A stretch of DNA of 16,350 nt from Methanobacteriota archaeon (GCA_002715545.1 PAZI01000060.1:1-16350); one strand, 5' to 3'. Positions 8,601-15,525 are shown, counted from the stretch's first letter. Translations and numbers: made by a program. The notes: generated by a model from the sequence alone, not told the origin.

Positions 8601-9320
8601 AATTCCATCGGGGAAGTAAAAAGTGGCAGCGCAACAATAAAGATTGCTCGAGAGATTGACGAAGATATCGGCTTGGCCTTGGACACAGATATATATTTTG
8701 TTGTTGGAGGTATGGGGGACTGGAGGCTTGAGTCAAATAATACATCGGATGGAATCGATGCGATCAAATTAAGTGGATTGCCTTTGTTCGACCCTGCGAA
8801 ATCGTCTGATGTGTCGTATGCTACTCTGACGACACAACTGGATGGCCCTGGTGAGCTTTTATTTAAGTTAAAAATAAAAGGAAGCCATCAAATTTTTCGG
8901 GCGTATCTTGGTGACTTTTCATTGTGGAATTCAGACTATTTAACCATAAAAGATCGAGAAATTAATTGGGAAAACAGATCCTTATTAATTCCAGATGGCA
9001 CTCACACAGTCAGGTTAATGTTTATACAAGGTGGTCCCGTACAGAGCGGGCTGTCTAGTTCAATTTGGATTGATGAGCTGAGATTTTTAAAAGAAGAGCG
9101 ACCTGCTCCACCTGAAATTTCAATCGCCGTTTTTAATGAAGATCTTACTGTCAGTCTAAACGTAGAGCCGGGTAAAACATATTATCTCGAAACTTCAACT
9201 AATTTAAAAGATTGGGATATATCAGGTGAATATGGATCTATTGGTGAAAGTATTCAGTTTGATTTGCCGTTAAATATATTGAAAAAAAGTTCATTTTTCA
9301 GAATTAAAACAGAACACTAA
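5601..9320 (+). CDS. Secreted TlpA-like thioredoxin fused to beta-sandwich and Ig-like repeats
   Basis: A 1239-aa protein. MRTLILTLFLFVNFTASAQ is a clear signal peptide, which supports this start despite the lack of a Shine-Dalgarno. Residues about 20-180 form a TlpA/AhpC-type thioredoxin domain: active site W62-C63-G64-P65-C66, and a likely cis-proline P139 in SAIPLFV. Next come lectin-like beta-sandwich modules at about 195-334, 336-473, 561-704, 796-932 and 1021-1167. Each has a 'GPGxxxFxW...' core and mostly ends in a 'LDxVxxY' type strand. Ig-like domains lie at about 474-558, 705-790 and 935-1018 (QWxxDGxPIxG and Y-x-V-x-x-x-N-x-x-G motifs). The C-terminus (about 1168-1239) has YYLETSTNLKDW and FFRI, like the neighbouring giant protein. 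Thioredoxin-fold domains of this type reduce or exchange disulfides outside the cytoplasm; the target is unknown. The gene is AT-rich compared with genes to its right. Confidence 0.9.
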   Translation: MRTLILTLFLFVNFTASAQVVEVGEAARDFEITDRYASQLPHSIKLSDYEGHVIVLDFFAWWCGPCRSSSPIVEQDIYEYFQDRDGNDHGVPVTVIAVNIESDNPDRTDQFVDEAGLKLVGNDFDREAWDQFNQRSAIPLFVIINGVNGNTEYEQWEVLYKKTGFEGVNKFREIINKVKPGITPPNTEEGAVEVGGADILDFREVLDNDELDLYVGPADAKWFKDLDVSTDGSDSLRTGVIPNHSAVWLETSVKGPGFVFFQWRTSNDYGQDFSCYLDDEIVSTFERGFTWEVPKWMPGLVHIPAGQHTLKWVYSKNLAKKPNIYGWLDNVQLYTEKEVLQDSILALGLEGTTFEFGGQGMWVKDEMNGLDDGGGLTSLGVGQNEKVWFQITVLGPGYMEFYYKTPYSKVPASSLSFYLDEKAQDLNLTRMSSSHKGWTRSMIKIPDGKHQARWSAKNNVVIDSVNIMGIQSGAPVIVNPPSSVEVSASESASFEVDARGYPFPVYQWLLDGIPLEGETGSILELNNLWSDHSGHISVVVSNEFGSVESTSVDLNVNEDVDMELAKAFDFDGRVVSMGKISEGWSKVTANNAFGGDAVYSFEPANRQGISNIFAVRVEGPGYMKFKWRLESILRHSEDSIECYIDDIEDPLVFLNQTATAESSEWNDNWIFIPSAYHTVFFVFEKNSIYPSSAFLDKLEFMKVQPGKPTFVDLNSNLINVELGESLILPIENADGFPFPNFQWQVNGEDIFQATESVFRLKNAWDFDAANYSVVLSNQHGSIKSKLIKVNVVGKGDLSVAEGLDVENLKFLNTGQSNWVKISASNGEGQNAVISSLSDSDTLSRLLSMVEGPGVLEFAWKIDGADFDGGRLSFSINDSEVSVLNTKSDWKKTKHLIGPGKQKLEWLFRLGANDIGEYQGYLDAVRYYTPKESIPILTVQPKGFSVEGIEDVTLQVEVEGWPIPDLQWFHDGVPINGANNKRLPIGMVWPKDEGDYWVVAKNSIGEVKSGSATIKIAREIDEDIGLALDTDIYFVVGGMGDWRLESNNTSDGIDAIKLSGLPLFDPAKSSDVSYATLTTQLDGPGELLFKLKIKGSHQIFRAYLGDFSLWNSDYLTIKDREINWENRSLLIPDGTHTVRLMFIQGGPVQSGLSSSIWIDELRFLKEERPAPPEISIAVFNEDLTVSLNVEPGKTYYLETSTNLKDWDISGEYGSIGESIQFDLPLNILKKSSFFRIKTEH

Positions 9321-9411
9321 ATTAATTCTTAAGTTATTATAATATTTTGATGCGTTATATTCACGCGCCTGAAGTGTTCATTTCATCACCCCCTAGCTTT
9401 TATTATTTTTT

Positions 9412-9436
9412 AAGAAGCCAAATAATTGGTTTTTTT
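9412..9436 (+). terminator. Probable intrinsic terminator of the thioredoxin-fusion gene
   Basis: CCAA (9418-9421) and TTGG (9426-9429) pair around the loop ATAA. The stem extends outward through the A-rich left arm and T-rich right arm, including two G-T pairs. Seven T residues follow TTGG directly. It lies about 90 bases after the stop codon at 9320. The stem is AT-rich, so strength is uncertain. Confidence 0.45.
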
Positions 9437-9520
9437 CTTAGATTCAGGTCTGGCATTACTGGTGCTAAATGAATATCAGGCGTCGTTCTTCGGGTTGCTA
9501 CGACGTTGTTTGGGGAAAGG

Positions 9521-9594
9521 ACTGGGAGCGGGGCGCTCATTCCGGTTGCCCGCCATATATCTCCTCCGGTTGGCGGACTAGCTTCGCTCCCAGT
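9521..9594. repeat. 74-bp element bounded by a perfect 10-bp inverted repeat
   Basis: ACTGGGAGCG at 9521-9530 is the exact reverse complement of CGCTCCCAGT at 9585-9594. Inside, TCCGGTTG occurs twice in direct orientation (9541-9548 and 9565-9572), and CCGCC (9550-9554) can pair with GGCGG (9572-9576). A T-rich stretch follows. The structure fits a REP- or MITE-like repeat unit, a structured RNA, or a second terminator. The sequence alone does not decide between these. Confidence 0.5.
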
Positions 9595-9685
9595 TTCTTT
9601 TTCTGATTTCAATTTTTAGTTTCTAAACTTTTTTTTGCCTGCCGACCGCCTATATTTGGCACGACTTTGGCTCGATGAAAACAGC

Positions 9686-10507
9686 GTGATTAGACGAAAA
9701 ATCATTTTGATGCTGGGTATTCTGCTTTTGGCAGGTCTTGACTTGCCTGCTCAAACATCATTGGAGTTGAGCAGCAAGACCGACTTTTATGTTGCCCCAG
9801 TCAGTGGAGTGTTGATGACCCGCGCTGAGTATTTGAAACGTTATCGTAGCGACAACCGTTTTCAGGCCTCCAATGCTGTGGAGATTTCGGTGAGGCACCT
9901 CAACGACACCGCTACAGTAGACGACCAGCGCAATAAAGCAGCCGCAAACGACCTTCCAAAAACTAAGGGGCCGGTGACTTCGATTTCGCTCGTGTTTAGC
10001 CGACCCATTTTTGATTCATCGTTTGGAGCTTTTTCCGCTGCTGACTTGGTTCAGATTCGGGGTGCAATTGCTAAATTCAGCCAATGGAATACGGAGAGCG
10101 CCTCCAGCGTTGTAGGTACGGAATTACGCCGGCCATTTCCCATGACGCTGTCTTGGCCGGTGGCTATGGAGTCCAACGGGACGGTTACGCTTACTGAGCA
10201 GCCGTTATTGTTCCTGCGCGATCAAAAAGGGGACTCCTTCCTGCTAATGGACAAGGACAAATCCTTTACAGCTGGGATGGAAAAAAGCAGGGCTTCCACT
10301 GGAGCTGAGGGAGGGGCAACTGAGGGAGGGGCAACTGAGGGAGGGGCAACTGAGGGAGGGGCAACTGAGGGAGGGGCAACCAATGTCAAAGTCACTTACA
10401 TCGACCATTGGATGAGTGCCGATGATTTGGCTGTATTTGAGGCAACGCTTGACAAGGTGGACTTGTTACTCGAGCAGAACCGTGCTGTCATTCAAAAGCT
10501 AAAATAG
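9686..10507 (+). CDS. Secreted protein of unknown function with EGGAT repeats
   Basis: I do not recognise the family. The frame stays open back to a TTG at 9635, but GTG 9686 is the better start: it gives VIRRKIILMLGILLLAG...LPAQ, a standard signal peptide with basic start, hydrophobic core and a likely cut after LPAQ. ATG 9710 would leave only a short leader. The product is 273 aa. The mature part is soluble-looking, with no cysteine-based motif or membrane segment. Residues about 208-232 are five copies of EGGAT encoded by a perfect 15-bp tandem repeat, separating the main domain from a C-terminal segment (VKVTYIDHWMSADDLAVFEATLDKVDLLLEQN) that looks helical in its last part. A periplasmic or outer-surface location is inferred. 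No operon link is evident: the next gene starts 142 bases later. Confidence 0.7.
   Translation: MIRRKIILMLGILLLAGLDLPAQTSLELSSKTDFYVAPVSGVLMTRAEYLKRYRSDNRFQASNAVEISVRHLNDTATVDDQRNKAAANDLPKTKGPVTSISLVFSRPIFDSSFGAFSAADLVQIRGAIAKFSQWNTESASSVVGTELRRPFPMTLSWPVAMESNGTVTLTEQPLLFLRDQKGDSFLLMDKDKSFTAGMEKSRASTGAEGGATEGGATEGGATEGGATEGGATNVKVTYIDHWMSADDLAVFEATLDKVDLLLEQNRAVIQKLK
10307..10381 (+). repeat. Five tandem 15-bp units encoding (EGGAT)5
   Basis: GAGGGAGGGGCAACT is repeated five times; only the last base of the last unit differs (ACC for ACT, silent). Each unit has GGG-A-GGGG, and successive units are separated by CAACTGA, so two neighbouring units meet the usual G3 / loop 1-7 rule for a G-quadruplex on the coding strand and in the mRNA. 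The array is frame-neutral. Confidence 0.95.
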
Positions 10508-10511
10508 TTTC

Positions 10512-10544
10512 GTTACCGCACGCTTATTTCAGTTGTTGCGTAAC
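10512..10544 (+). terminator. Imperfect hairpin after the EGGAT-repeat gene (weak)
   Basis: GTTACCGC at 10512-10519 pairs with GCGTAAC at 10538-10544 with one bulged C and an 18-base loop. It begins 5 bases after the stop codon. The sequence that follows is pyrimidine-rich (CTTCCTTCTT) rather than a clean T-tract, so termination here is only possible. Confidence 0.25.
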
Positions 10545-10649
10545 CTTCCTTCTTGGCGAGTTGTATTCTATGTTTTGCTGATCAGCGTTTGAATACGCTG
10601 CCGGTTATTGTGTCTTACTTTTTGTGGGGATTCGACAGTTCTATTTTTC

Positions 10650-13550
10650 GTGAATGACGATTCCAGAACCCGTGTTCGCAAACGGCGCTGGTGGCGTTGG
10701 CCGATTCGTGTCGGAATCGTGCTTCTAATCGTTGCTGCCGCCTCGATGCTTTATCTGAATCAGATCGGGCTACCCGGCTTCGCTAAGCGAAGCCTACAGG
10801 CGCGACTAGCCACGCAAGGCCTTAAACTTGATTTCGATTGGCTTCGGGTGGGTTGGAATGGGGCTTTGCGTGCCGCTCGTATGCAGCTTGATCAGGCTGA
10901 TGACGCTGGCCGTTTAAGTGTCATCGTCGGTTCTGGCGTGATTCTCCCCAATTACGCAGCGTTTCTCTCAGGCCGTTCGATACTTCGAGAGTTTTCTTTA
11001 TCCGGCATTCAACTTGAAGCCCAACTCAACGATGGGGGTACTCAGCTCCCCCCGGTGAAAGTCCATTTTCCAAATGGTGAGGTTAGTCTGGCCGGCTCTG
11101 GCACGCTCAATGTGGAAAACCTAAAAGGTAACTTCATGGGGATTTCGTTGGATGCTGCTTTTAAGGTGTCAAACGCGTTAGCCCCGTTTGCCAACCGGAA
11201 GCCTCGTGTCAAGCCACTCACAGCCGAGGCCATTGCGGAGAAACTTCGGCCGTTCAAGATTCGCTTGGCCGTTTTGGCCAAGCGCCGTGAGAGTTTGACG
11301 TTTCGCAATTGGCCCGAGGTGGAACTGCGGCTCGAAGGGGATGCTAAGCGGTTCGACGAGCTGCGGGGCAGTGTTGGACTGCAGGCGGGCGGGATGACCT
11401 TGCCGGCGGGATCACTGGATGAGTTTTCGGCTCAATTTAACCTCGGCCCACCGGACGGTATCACTGGTTCTGTTCGTTTCAGCGGGCTTAATACGGAAGC
11501 CGTTAAAATCGGTATGGGAACCGCCGAAGTCTATGCGATGCAATTGTTTACAAATGCCGTTCCAGATAGTGTCGATTTTTCGCTGTCACTTGGTCAATTA
11601 GCAACGGCTAAGGCATCGGCCCAGTCGGTTAAATTTTCCGGAAATCTGGCTCGAGCTGGTTCTTCGCCCGAGACGGATGACCGCTGGGCATATTGGGCTG
11701 GGCTCTCGCCGTACGAGGCTGACTTCAGCGGATTGATCAATGGAATCACTGGCGAGAAGGGGTTGGCGATAAGCGAGGTGGCATTCGCTGGTGAATGGCG
11801 CTCTCCGCTTTTGGCGCTTAGCCGACTCGATGCCAAACTGTACGACGGTAGTGTGAGCGGTTCCGCAGAACTGGATGTTGCCACTCGATTGGCCAAGGTG
11901 GATGGGCGAGTTGCTTTCAGTTTGCACCGCATGTTCGATCTGCTCACTCCAAAGGCGCAACGCTGGCTTAACCAATACCAGTGGAGCGAGGCGCCGGTGG
12001 TCACCGGTACAGCACAGGCCTTGATGCCGGAATGGACTAACACTAAGCCGGATTGGCGAGTCGAGGTCCGGCCGACGCTTTCGCTCAATGGTCGGGTAAT
12101 CTCTGGACCGATACGCTTTCGCGGTATCGAGATTGGCTCGGTACAGAGCAGACTGGTGTACTCAAACCTAACTTGGCGATTACCAAATCTCGTTGCTCGG
12201 CGACCGGAGGGGGAGGTGCTCCTGTCGCTGCGCTCACACACTGAGACGCAAGATTACCAGATCGAATTTTTAAGTAGTATAGATCCGCAGGCAGTCATTC
12301 CGGCGCTCGAGAAGGATGAACAAAAAAAGGGATTCGGTTATTTTTCATTCGACAAACCACCTGTGATCGAAGGCCGAATTTGGGGGCGTTGGCGGGAGCG
12401 GGAGAAGACAGGATTTCGTGCTATGGTAGCGGCAACAAATTTCACCTACCGGGCGCAGCAGGTCGACAGCTTTACGGTTGGGATTTCATTTGCAAATGGC
12501 TTTCTTACCATGACCAATGCCTTGCTGAAGCGCCCGGAGGGCGAGGCAAATGCGGAGGCGATTGGTTTTGATTCACAGACTAAGCGGCTATATTTGACCA
12601 ACGCGGTAGGCCGACTTGAGCCGATGGCGGTCGCCCGGGCGATCGGCTCGAAGACTGCCGATGCTATTGAACCGTACCGATTTCTTGAGCCGCCGCTGGC
12701 GCGGGTCAACGGCTGGGTTCAAACCGGTCCTGGGCGTAACCCAGCGAATCTGCATTTTGCGGTGGATGGCGGACCGTTTCGTTTTAGTCGCTTCCATTCA
12801 CGTGACATCAATGGCGAGGTTTTTTGGCGCGGACAAAATATGGTGCTCACAAATATTGTTGCCGAGTTTTATGGAGGTGAGATGCGAGGAAATCTTGTGT
12901 CCCGGTTCAACCTCGACCGAACAGCAGAGTTAGCTTTTGACCTTGATACGCAGCAGACAGAGCTCACCGGCCTTATGACGGATATCCTCGGAAAACCATC
13001 TGAGCTAAGCGGTATTTTGGAAGGGTCTCTAGACATCTCTGCACACTCCAACGATTGGGACAGTTGGAATGGTACTGCTAGCGCGACGCTCAAGGATGGC
13101 TACCTCTGGGAGTTGCCCATAATTGGAATCTTTGCTCCAGTGCTGGACCGCCTGACGCCCGGTTTGGGTGCGAGTACCTTCTCAGAGGGCAAGGCTGATT
13201 TCACAATAGCTGACAGCCTCGTAACCAGCCGTAACTTGGAGCTCAAGTCGGCCTTGCTAAGCCTACAATACAAGGGAGTGGTGGATTTTGAGGGGCGCAT
13301 CCGGAAAGGCGGTGTCGTGGCAGAGGCATTGCGCGACACTTGGGTGATTGGCCCGGTGCTCGGTCCAATATTCAATCTGGCACTCTCGCCGATCGAGCGC
13401 ATGCTTAAGTTCGAGTTGAGCGGTACGCTCAACCGGCCGAAGTTTGAATTGAAACACATTCCCAAGGCTCTGTTGGTTCCGTTCAAATTGCCGTTCAAGG
13501 TAATCGATGAACTGGCGCCTGGTGCCGAACCTGAAGGCCGTGGCCCGTAA
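10650..13550 (+). CDS. AsmA/TamB-like inner-membrane-anchored envelope protein
   Basis: The chosen GTG start gives a 966-aa protein; a TTG at 10608 would add 14 residues with no signal value. The N-terminus has a very basic stretch (RTRVRKRRWWRWPIR) followed by a hydrophobic segment at about residues 19-37 (VGIVLLIVAAASMLYL), a signal-anchor typical of AsmA, TamB and YhdP-like proteins. The rest is a long beta-rich periplasmic region with AsmA-like features: 'FSLSGIQLEAQLNDGG', repeated 'xVxGxxxF' strands, and a C-terminal part with FDLDTQQTELTGL, ILEGSLDISAHSNDW and 'KFELSGTLNRPKFEL', as in AsmA C-terminal and DUF3971-like domains. Relatives are thought to help move lipids between membranes or help outer-membrane assembly. 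Family is fairly sure, exact role is not. It is GC-rich compared with the genes to its left. Confidence 0.8.
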   Translation: MNDDSRTRVRKRRWWRWPIRVGIVLLIVAAASMLYLNQIGLPGFAKRSLQARLATQGLKLDFDWLRVGWNGALRAARMQLDQADDAGRLSVIVGSGVILPNYAAFLSGRSILREFSLSGIQLEAQLNDGGTQLPPVKVHFPNGEVSLAGSGTLNVENLKGNFMGISLDAAFKVSNALAPFANRKPRVKPLTAEAIAEKLRPFKIRLAVLAKRRESLTFRNWPEVELRLEGDAKRFDELRGSVGLQAGGMTLPAGSLDEFSAQFNLGPPDGITGSVRFSGLNTEAVKIGMGTAEVYAMQLFTNAVPDSVDFSLSLGQLATAKASAQSVKFSGNLARAGSSPETDDRWAYWAGLSPYEADFSGLINGITGEKGLAISEVAFAGEWRSPLLALSRLDAKLYDGSVSGSAELDVATRLAKVDGRVAFSLHRMFDLLTPKAQRWLNQYQWSEAPVVTGTAQALMPEWTNTKPDWRVEVRPTLSLNGRVISGPIRFRGIEIGSVQSRLVYSNLTWRLPNLVARRPEGEVLLSLRSHTETQDYQIEFLSSIDPQAVIPALEKDEQKKGFGYFSFDKPPVIEGRIWGRWREREKTGFRAMVAATNFTYRAQQVDSFTVGISFANGFLTMTNALLKRPEGEANAEAIGFDSQTKRLYLTNAVGRLEPMAVARAIGSKTADAIEPYRFLEPPLARVNGWVQTGPGRNPANLHFAVDGGPFRFSRFHSRDINGEVFWRGQNMVLTNIVAEFYGGEMRGNLVSRFNLDRTAELAFDLDTQQTELTGLMTDILGKPSELSGILEGSLDISAHSNDWDSWNGTASATLKDGYLWELPIIGIFAPVLDRLTPGLGASTFSEGKADFTIADSLVTSRNLELKSALLSLQYKGVVDFEGRIRKGGVVAEALRDTWVIGPVLGPIFNLALSPIERMLKFELSGTLNRPKFELKHIPKALLVPFKLPFKVIDELAPGAEPEGRGP

Positions 13551-13620
13551 GTTGCTCCGGCTTGGCTCGGTGGCCGGTTCAGGTTAGCGTTCGTGCAAGT
13601 GGCCCCGATAAATTCGAGCA

Positions 13621-14478
13621 ATGCATACTTACACTTCGACCCAGCTTCAGGAATCGTATCCTCGGTGTCCTTATTGTGCCTGTACCGATTTGGCTGATTT
13701 GGTTCGGGAGGAGATTCTGTCGTTTGAGCTGTTTCATGAACTTGAAGACTTGAAGCTGCAGGAGGTGCTCGTGGAACTAATGCGTGATGGAGCGCCGGGC
13801 CTTTTTCTTCAGCAGGCGCCGCTTTCGGTCCGTAACCATGTGCGTGAAAACCTATCGAGCTATAATCGGGATCGATTCGATGACGATCTGCGCGAATCGG
13901 TCAACGAAGATGATCTGCGTGAGGCGATCGATCGCACAGCTTGTCCTGCGTGGGTGATGCAGCTTCGTGGCGATGTGAGCCTGAAGTTACCGGACGAGGC
14001 ACCGTCATCTGCTGGGCGTTGCCCAGTCTGTAGGCGGGCCACCATTGCTCTGGAAAAATTGCGCAGTTTGGCTCAGTGTCCAGAGTGCCGATCGGATGGG
14101 CTATTTGACACGCTTGTTCAAGGTATCGGACGGATGGCTTTTATTGCGCCTATGCCTCCAGGGATGGTTTCGGAGTTTACTCGTCGCTATCTAAATCACG
14201 TTCACGTCCGCTCGCTGGCTGTTCTGTTTAAGCCGGCTTCGCCTGAGGAGTTGCAGGAGACATTAGCTAAGTTCCCACGCGGTCTGCGTATTGATGTGCA
14301 GGATCGGATGGCGGCAATCAAGCCGCTTGGAGTGTCGCAGGAACGGGAAGCATCGCATCACATTCTGGCGGCAGTGTTTGCCGAGTGTTTTGATCCCGAT
14401 CTTGAGGATGTCGGCTTTGTCCTCCCGGCGTATGTGGGGCCGACATGCTATCGCTGTGGCGGCCAAGCTGGAGAGTGA
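13621..14478 (+). CDS. Cytoplasmic protein with four CxxC pairs (zinc-ribbon-like)
   Basis: 285 aa from ATG 13621, 70 bases after the AsmA-like gene and possibly co-transcribed with it. There is no signal peptide or membrane segment. Four CxxC pairs are present: C16/C19 (with C21), C134/C137, C153/C156 and C276/C279. The two central pairs, 15 residues apart, look like one zinc ribbon. The terminal pairs could form a second zinc site if the ends meet. Between are charged helical segments. The stretch at about 185-255 (SPEELQETLAKFPRGLRIDV...) faintly resembles the helical middle domain of the flagellar switch protein FliG, but the zinc ribbons are not part of that family, so I do not name it so. 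The stop overlaps nothing: the ThuA gene begins 51 bases later. Confidence 0.75.
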   Translation: MHTYTSTQLQESYPRCPYCACTDLADLVREEILSFELFHELEDLKLQEVLVELMRDGAPGLFLQQAPLSVRNHVRENLSSYNRDRFDDDLRESVNEDDLREAIDRTACPAWVMQLRGDVSLKLPDEAPSSAGRCPVCRRATIALEKLRSLAQCPECRSDGLFDTLVQGIGRMAFIAPMPPGMVSEFTRRYLNHVHVRSLAVLFKPASPEELQETLAKFPRGLRIDVQDRMAAIKPLGVSQEREASHHILAAVFAECFDPDLEDVGFVLPAYVGPTCYRCGGQAGE

Positions 14479-14528
14479 TAAAAGGCTACACAATCTCAAA
14501 CGATTGGCTTATATTTCACTCATTCAAT

Positions 14529-15479
14529 ATGTTTTCAATGAGAATCGTTACGATTGGATCACTGGCCCTTGGTTTATCGACGACGTTTGCGCAGGCTGCT
14601 TGGGATAAAAACAAGCTCAAGCCTTTGAGCGACGATAAAAAGGTGAAGGTACAGGAGGCATTGCCAGCCAAGTCCTTGGTCAAGCCGAAAAAAGATCGTA
14701 ATGTTTTGGTGTTTTATCGATGCGAAGGTTTTGTTCACGGATCAATTTCCGCCGGTAATTATGCCATCAAGGAACTCGGTAAAAAAACCGGTGCGTTTTC
14801 GGCTGACATCGCAGATGAGTACTCGGTTTTTGATAAGAAGAATCTTACGAAGTACGACGCCATTTTGTTCAACAACACTACCCATCTGGTTTTTCAAAAT
14901 GATGACCAGCGGGATGCGGTGCTCGACTTCATGAAGCAGAGCAAGGGTGTTGCCGGCATTCATGCGGCTAGCGACAACTTCTACAAGTGGAAACCTGGTG
15001 CCCGGATGATGGGAGGCCAGTTTGACGGTCATCCTTGGGGCAGCGGAGGCACATGGTCGTTCAAACTTGATGATCCCAAGCATGTCCTCAACCGTGCCTT
15101 CGACGGCAAGGGTTTCTGGCACAAGGACGAAATCTACCAATACAAGCCGGGGACGTTCGTGGGATCGGATGAGATTCGAATCCTGCTCAGTCTCGACTTG
15201 AGCAAGGATCAAACGATGGGCCCGCTCAAGCGCAATGATGGCCTGAGGAAACAGTACACCGAGGGTGGCCGATATGTACCGGTGTCATGGTTGCGCAAGT
15301 TTGAGGGTGGCCGTGTGTTTTACACTAACCTTGGCCACAATGAATCGACGTTCTGGACCCCTTCCGTGTTGAAGCATTATCTTGATGGCCTGCAGTATGC
15401 GCTTGGTGATCTTGCCGCCGATGCCACGCCGACCTCCAAAATTAAACGCACTGCGGTGCTGGCTCCGGCTAAGCCATAA
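14529..15479 (+). CDS. Secreted ThuA-domain protein
   Basis: 316 aa. The frame is open back to ATG 14445, but ATG 14529 (or 14538, three codons later) gives a proper signal peptide, MRIVTIGSLALGLSTTFAQA, with a cut before AWDK. The mature protein is a ThuA-like domain (glutamine-amidotransferase-like fold): 'VLVFYRCEGFVHGSI' at about 58-72, 'AILFNNTTHLVF', 'GVAGIHAASDNFY' at about 140, 'GGQFDGHPW', 'KDEIYQY', and 'PVSWLRKFEGGRVFYTNLGH' at about 252-271. The family is named for a trehalose-utilisation gene, but its biochemical activity is poorly established. In this phylum such secreted proteins often occur near carbohydrate-degradation genes. The gene ends just before a convergent terminator. 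No Shine-Dalgarno is visible before either start. Confidence 0.9.
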   Translation: MFSMRIVTIGSLALGLSTTFAQAAWDKNKLKPLSDDKKVKVQEALPAKSLVKPKKDRNVLVFYRCEGFVHGSISAGNYAIKELGKKTGAFSADIADEYSVFDKKNLTKYDAILFNNTTHLVFQNDDQRDAVLDFMKQSKGVAGIHAASDNFYKWKPGARMMGGQFDGHPWGSGGTWSFKLDDPKHVLNRAFDGKGFWHKDEIYQYKPGTFVGSDEIRILLSLDLSKDQTMGPLKRNDGLRKQYTEGGRYVPVSWLRKFEGGRVFYTNLGHNESTFWTPSVLKHYLDGLQYALGDLAADATPTSKIKRTAVLAPAKP

Positions 15480-15496
15480 TCTAATTTTCAGGTTAC

Positions 15497-15525
15497 AAAA
15501 ATGGTGGCCTTGTTCGGCCATTTTT
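15497..15525. terminator. Bidirectional terminator between convergent genes
   Basis: AAAAATGG at 15497-15504 pairs with CCATTTTT at 15518-15525. An alternative inner stem pairs TGGCC (15505-15509) with GGCCA (15516-15520) around TTGTTC, followed by six T. The A-tract on the left gives a T-tract on the other strand, so it can serve both the plus-strand ThuA gene (stop 15479) and the minus-strand gene ending at 15539. Confidence 0.75.

Larger units (their letters stand above)
9321..9685. other. Intergenic stretch: AT-rich part, then GC-rich structured block
   Basis: 365 bases without a supported gene. The first part (to about 9460) is AT-rich and holds a terminator-like hairpin. From about 9480 to 9600 the sequence is GC-rich and contains the 10-bp inverted repeat listed separately. 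The bases before the next gene (9601-9640) are T-rich. A 69-codon minus-strand frame (9403-9612) crosses both parts, but has no recognisable domain and follows the inverted-repeat structure, so it is not called. Confidence 0.6.

Noticed and set aside
9403..9612. 69-codon minus-strand frame in the intergenic region
   Set aside because: No recognisable domain, spans two regions of different composition and the inverted repeat; likely chance. It would become interesting only if the block is a dispersed repeat.
11594..12241. 215-codon minus-strand frame opposite the AsmA-like gene
   Set aside because: It lies wholly within a well-supported gene in a GC-rich region where long antisense frames are common, and the product shows no domain.
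13557..13577. CCGGC / GCCGG hairpin after the AsmA-like gene
   Set aside because: Five-base stem with an 11-base loop and no T-tract; not enough for a terminator.
13100..13621. 173-codon minus-strand frame at the end of the AsmA-like gene
   Set aside because: Antisense shadow of the conserved AsmA C-terminal part, with a low-complexity composition.
14742..15212. 156-codon minus-strand frame inside the ThuA gene
   Set aside because: The plus-strand ThuA motifs explain this DNA; the antisense product has no signature.
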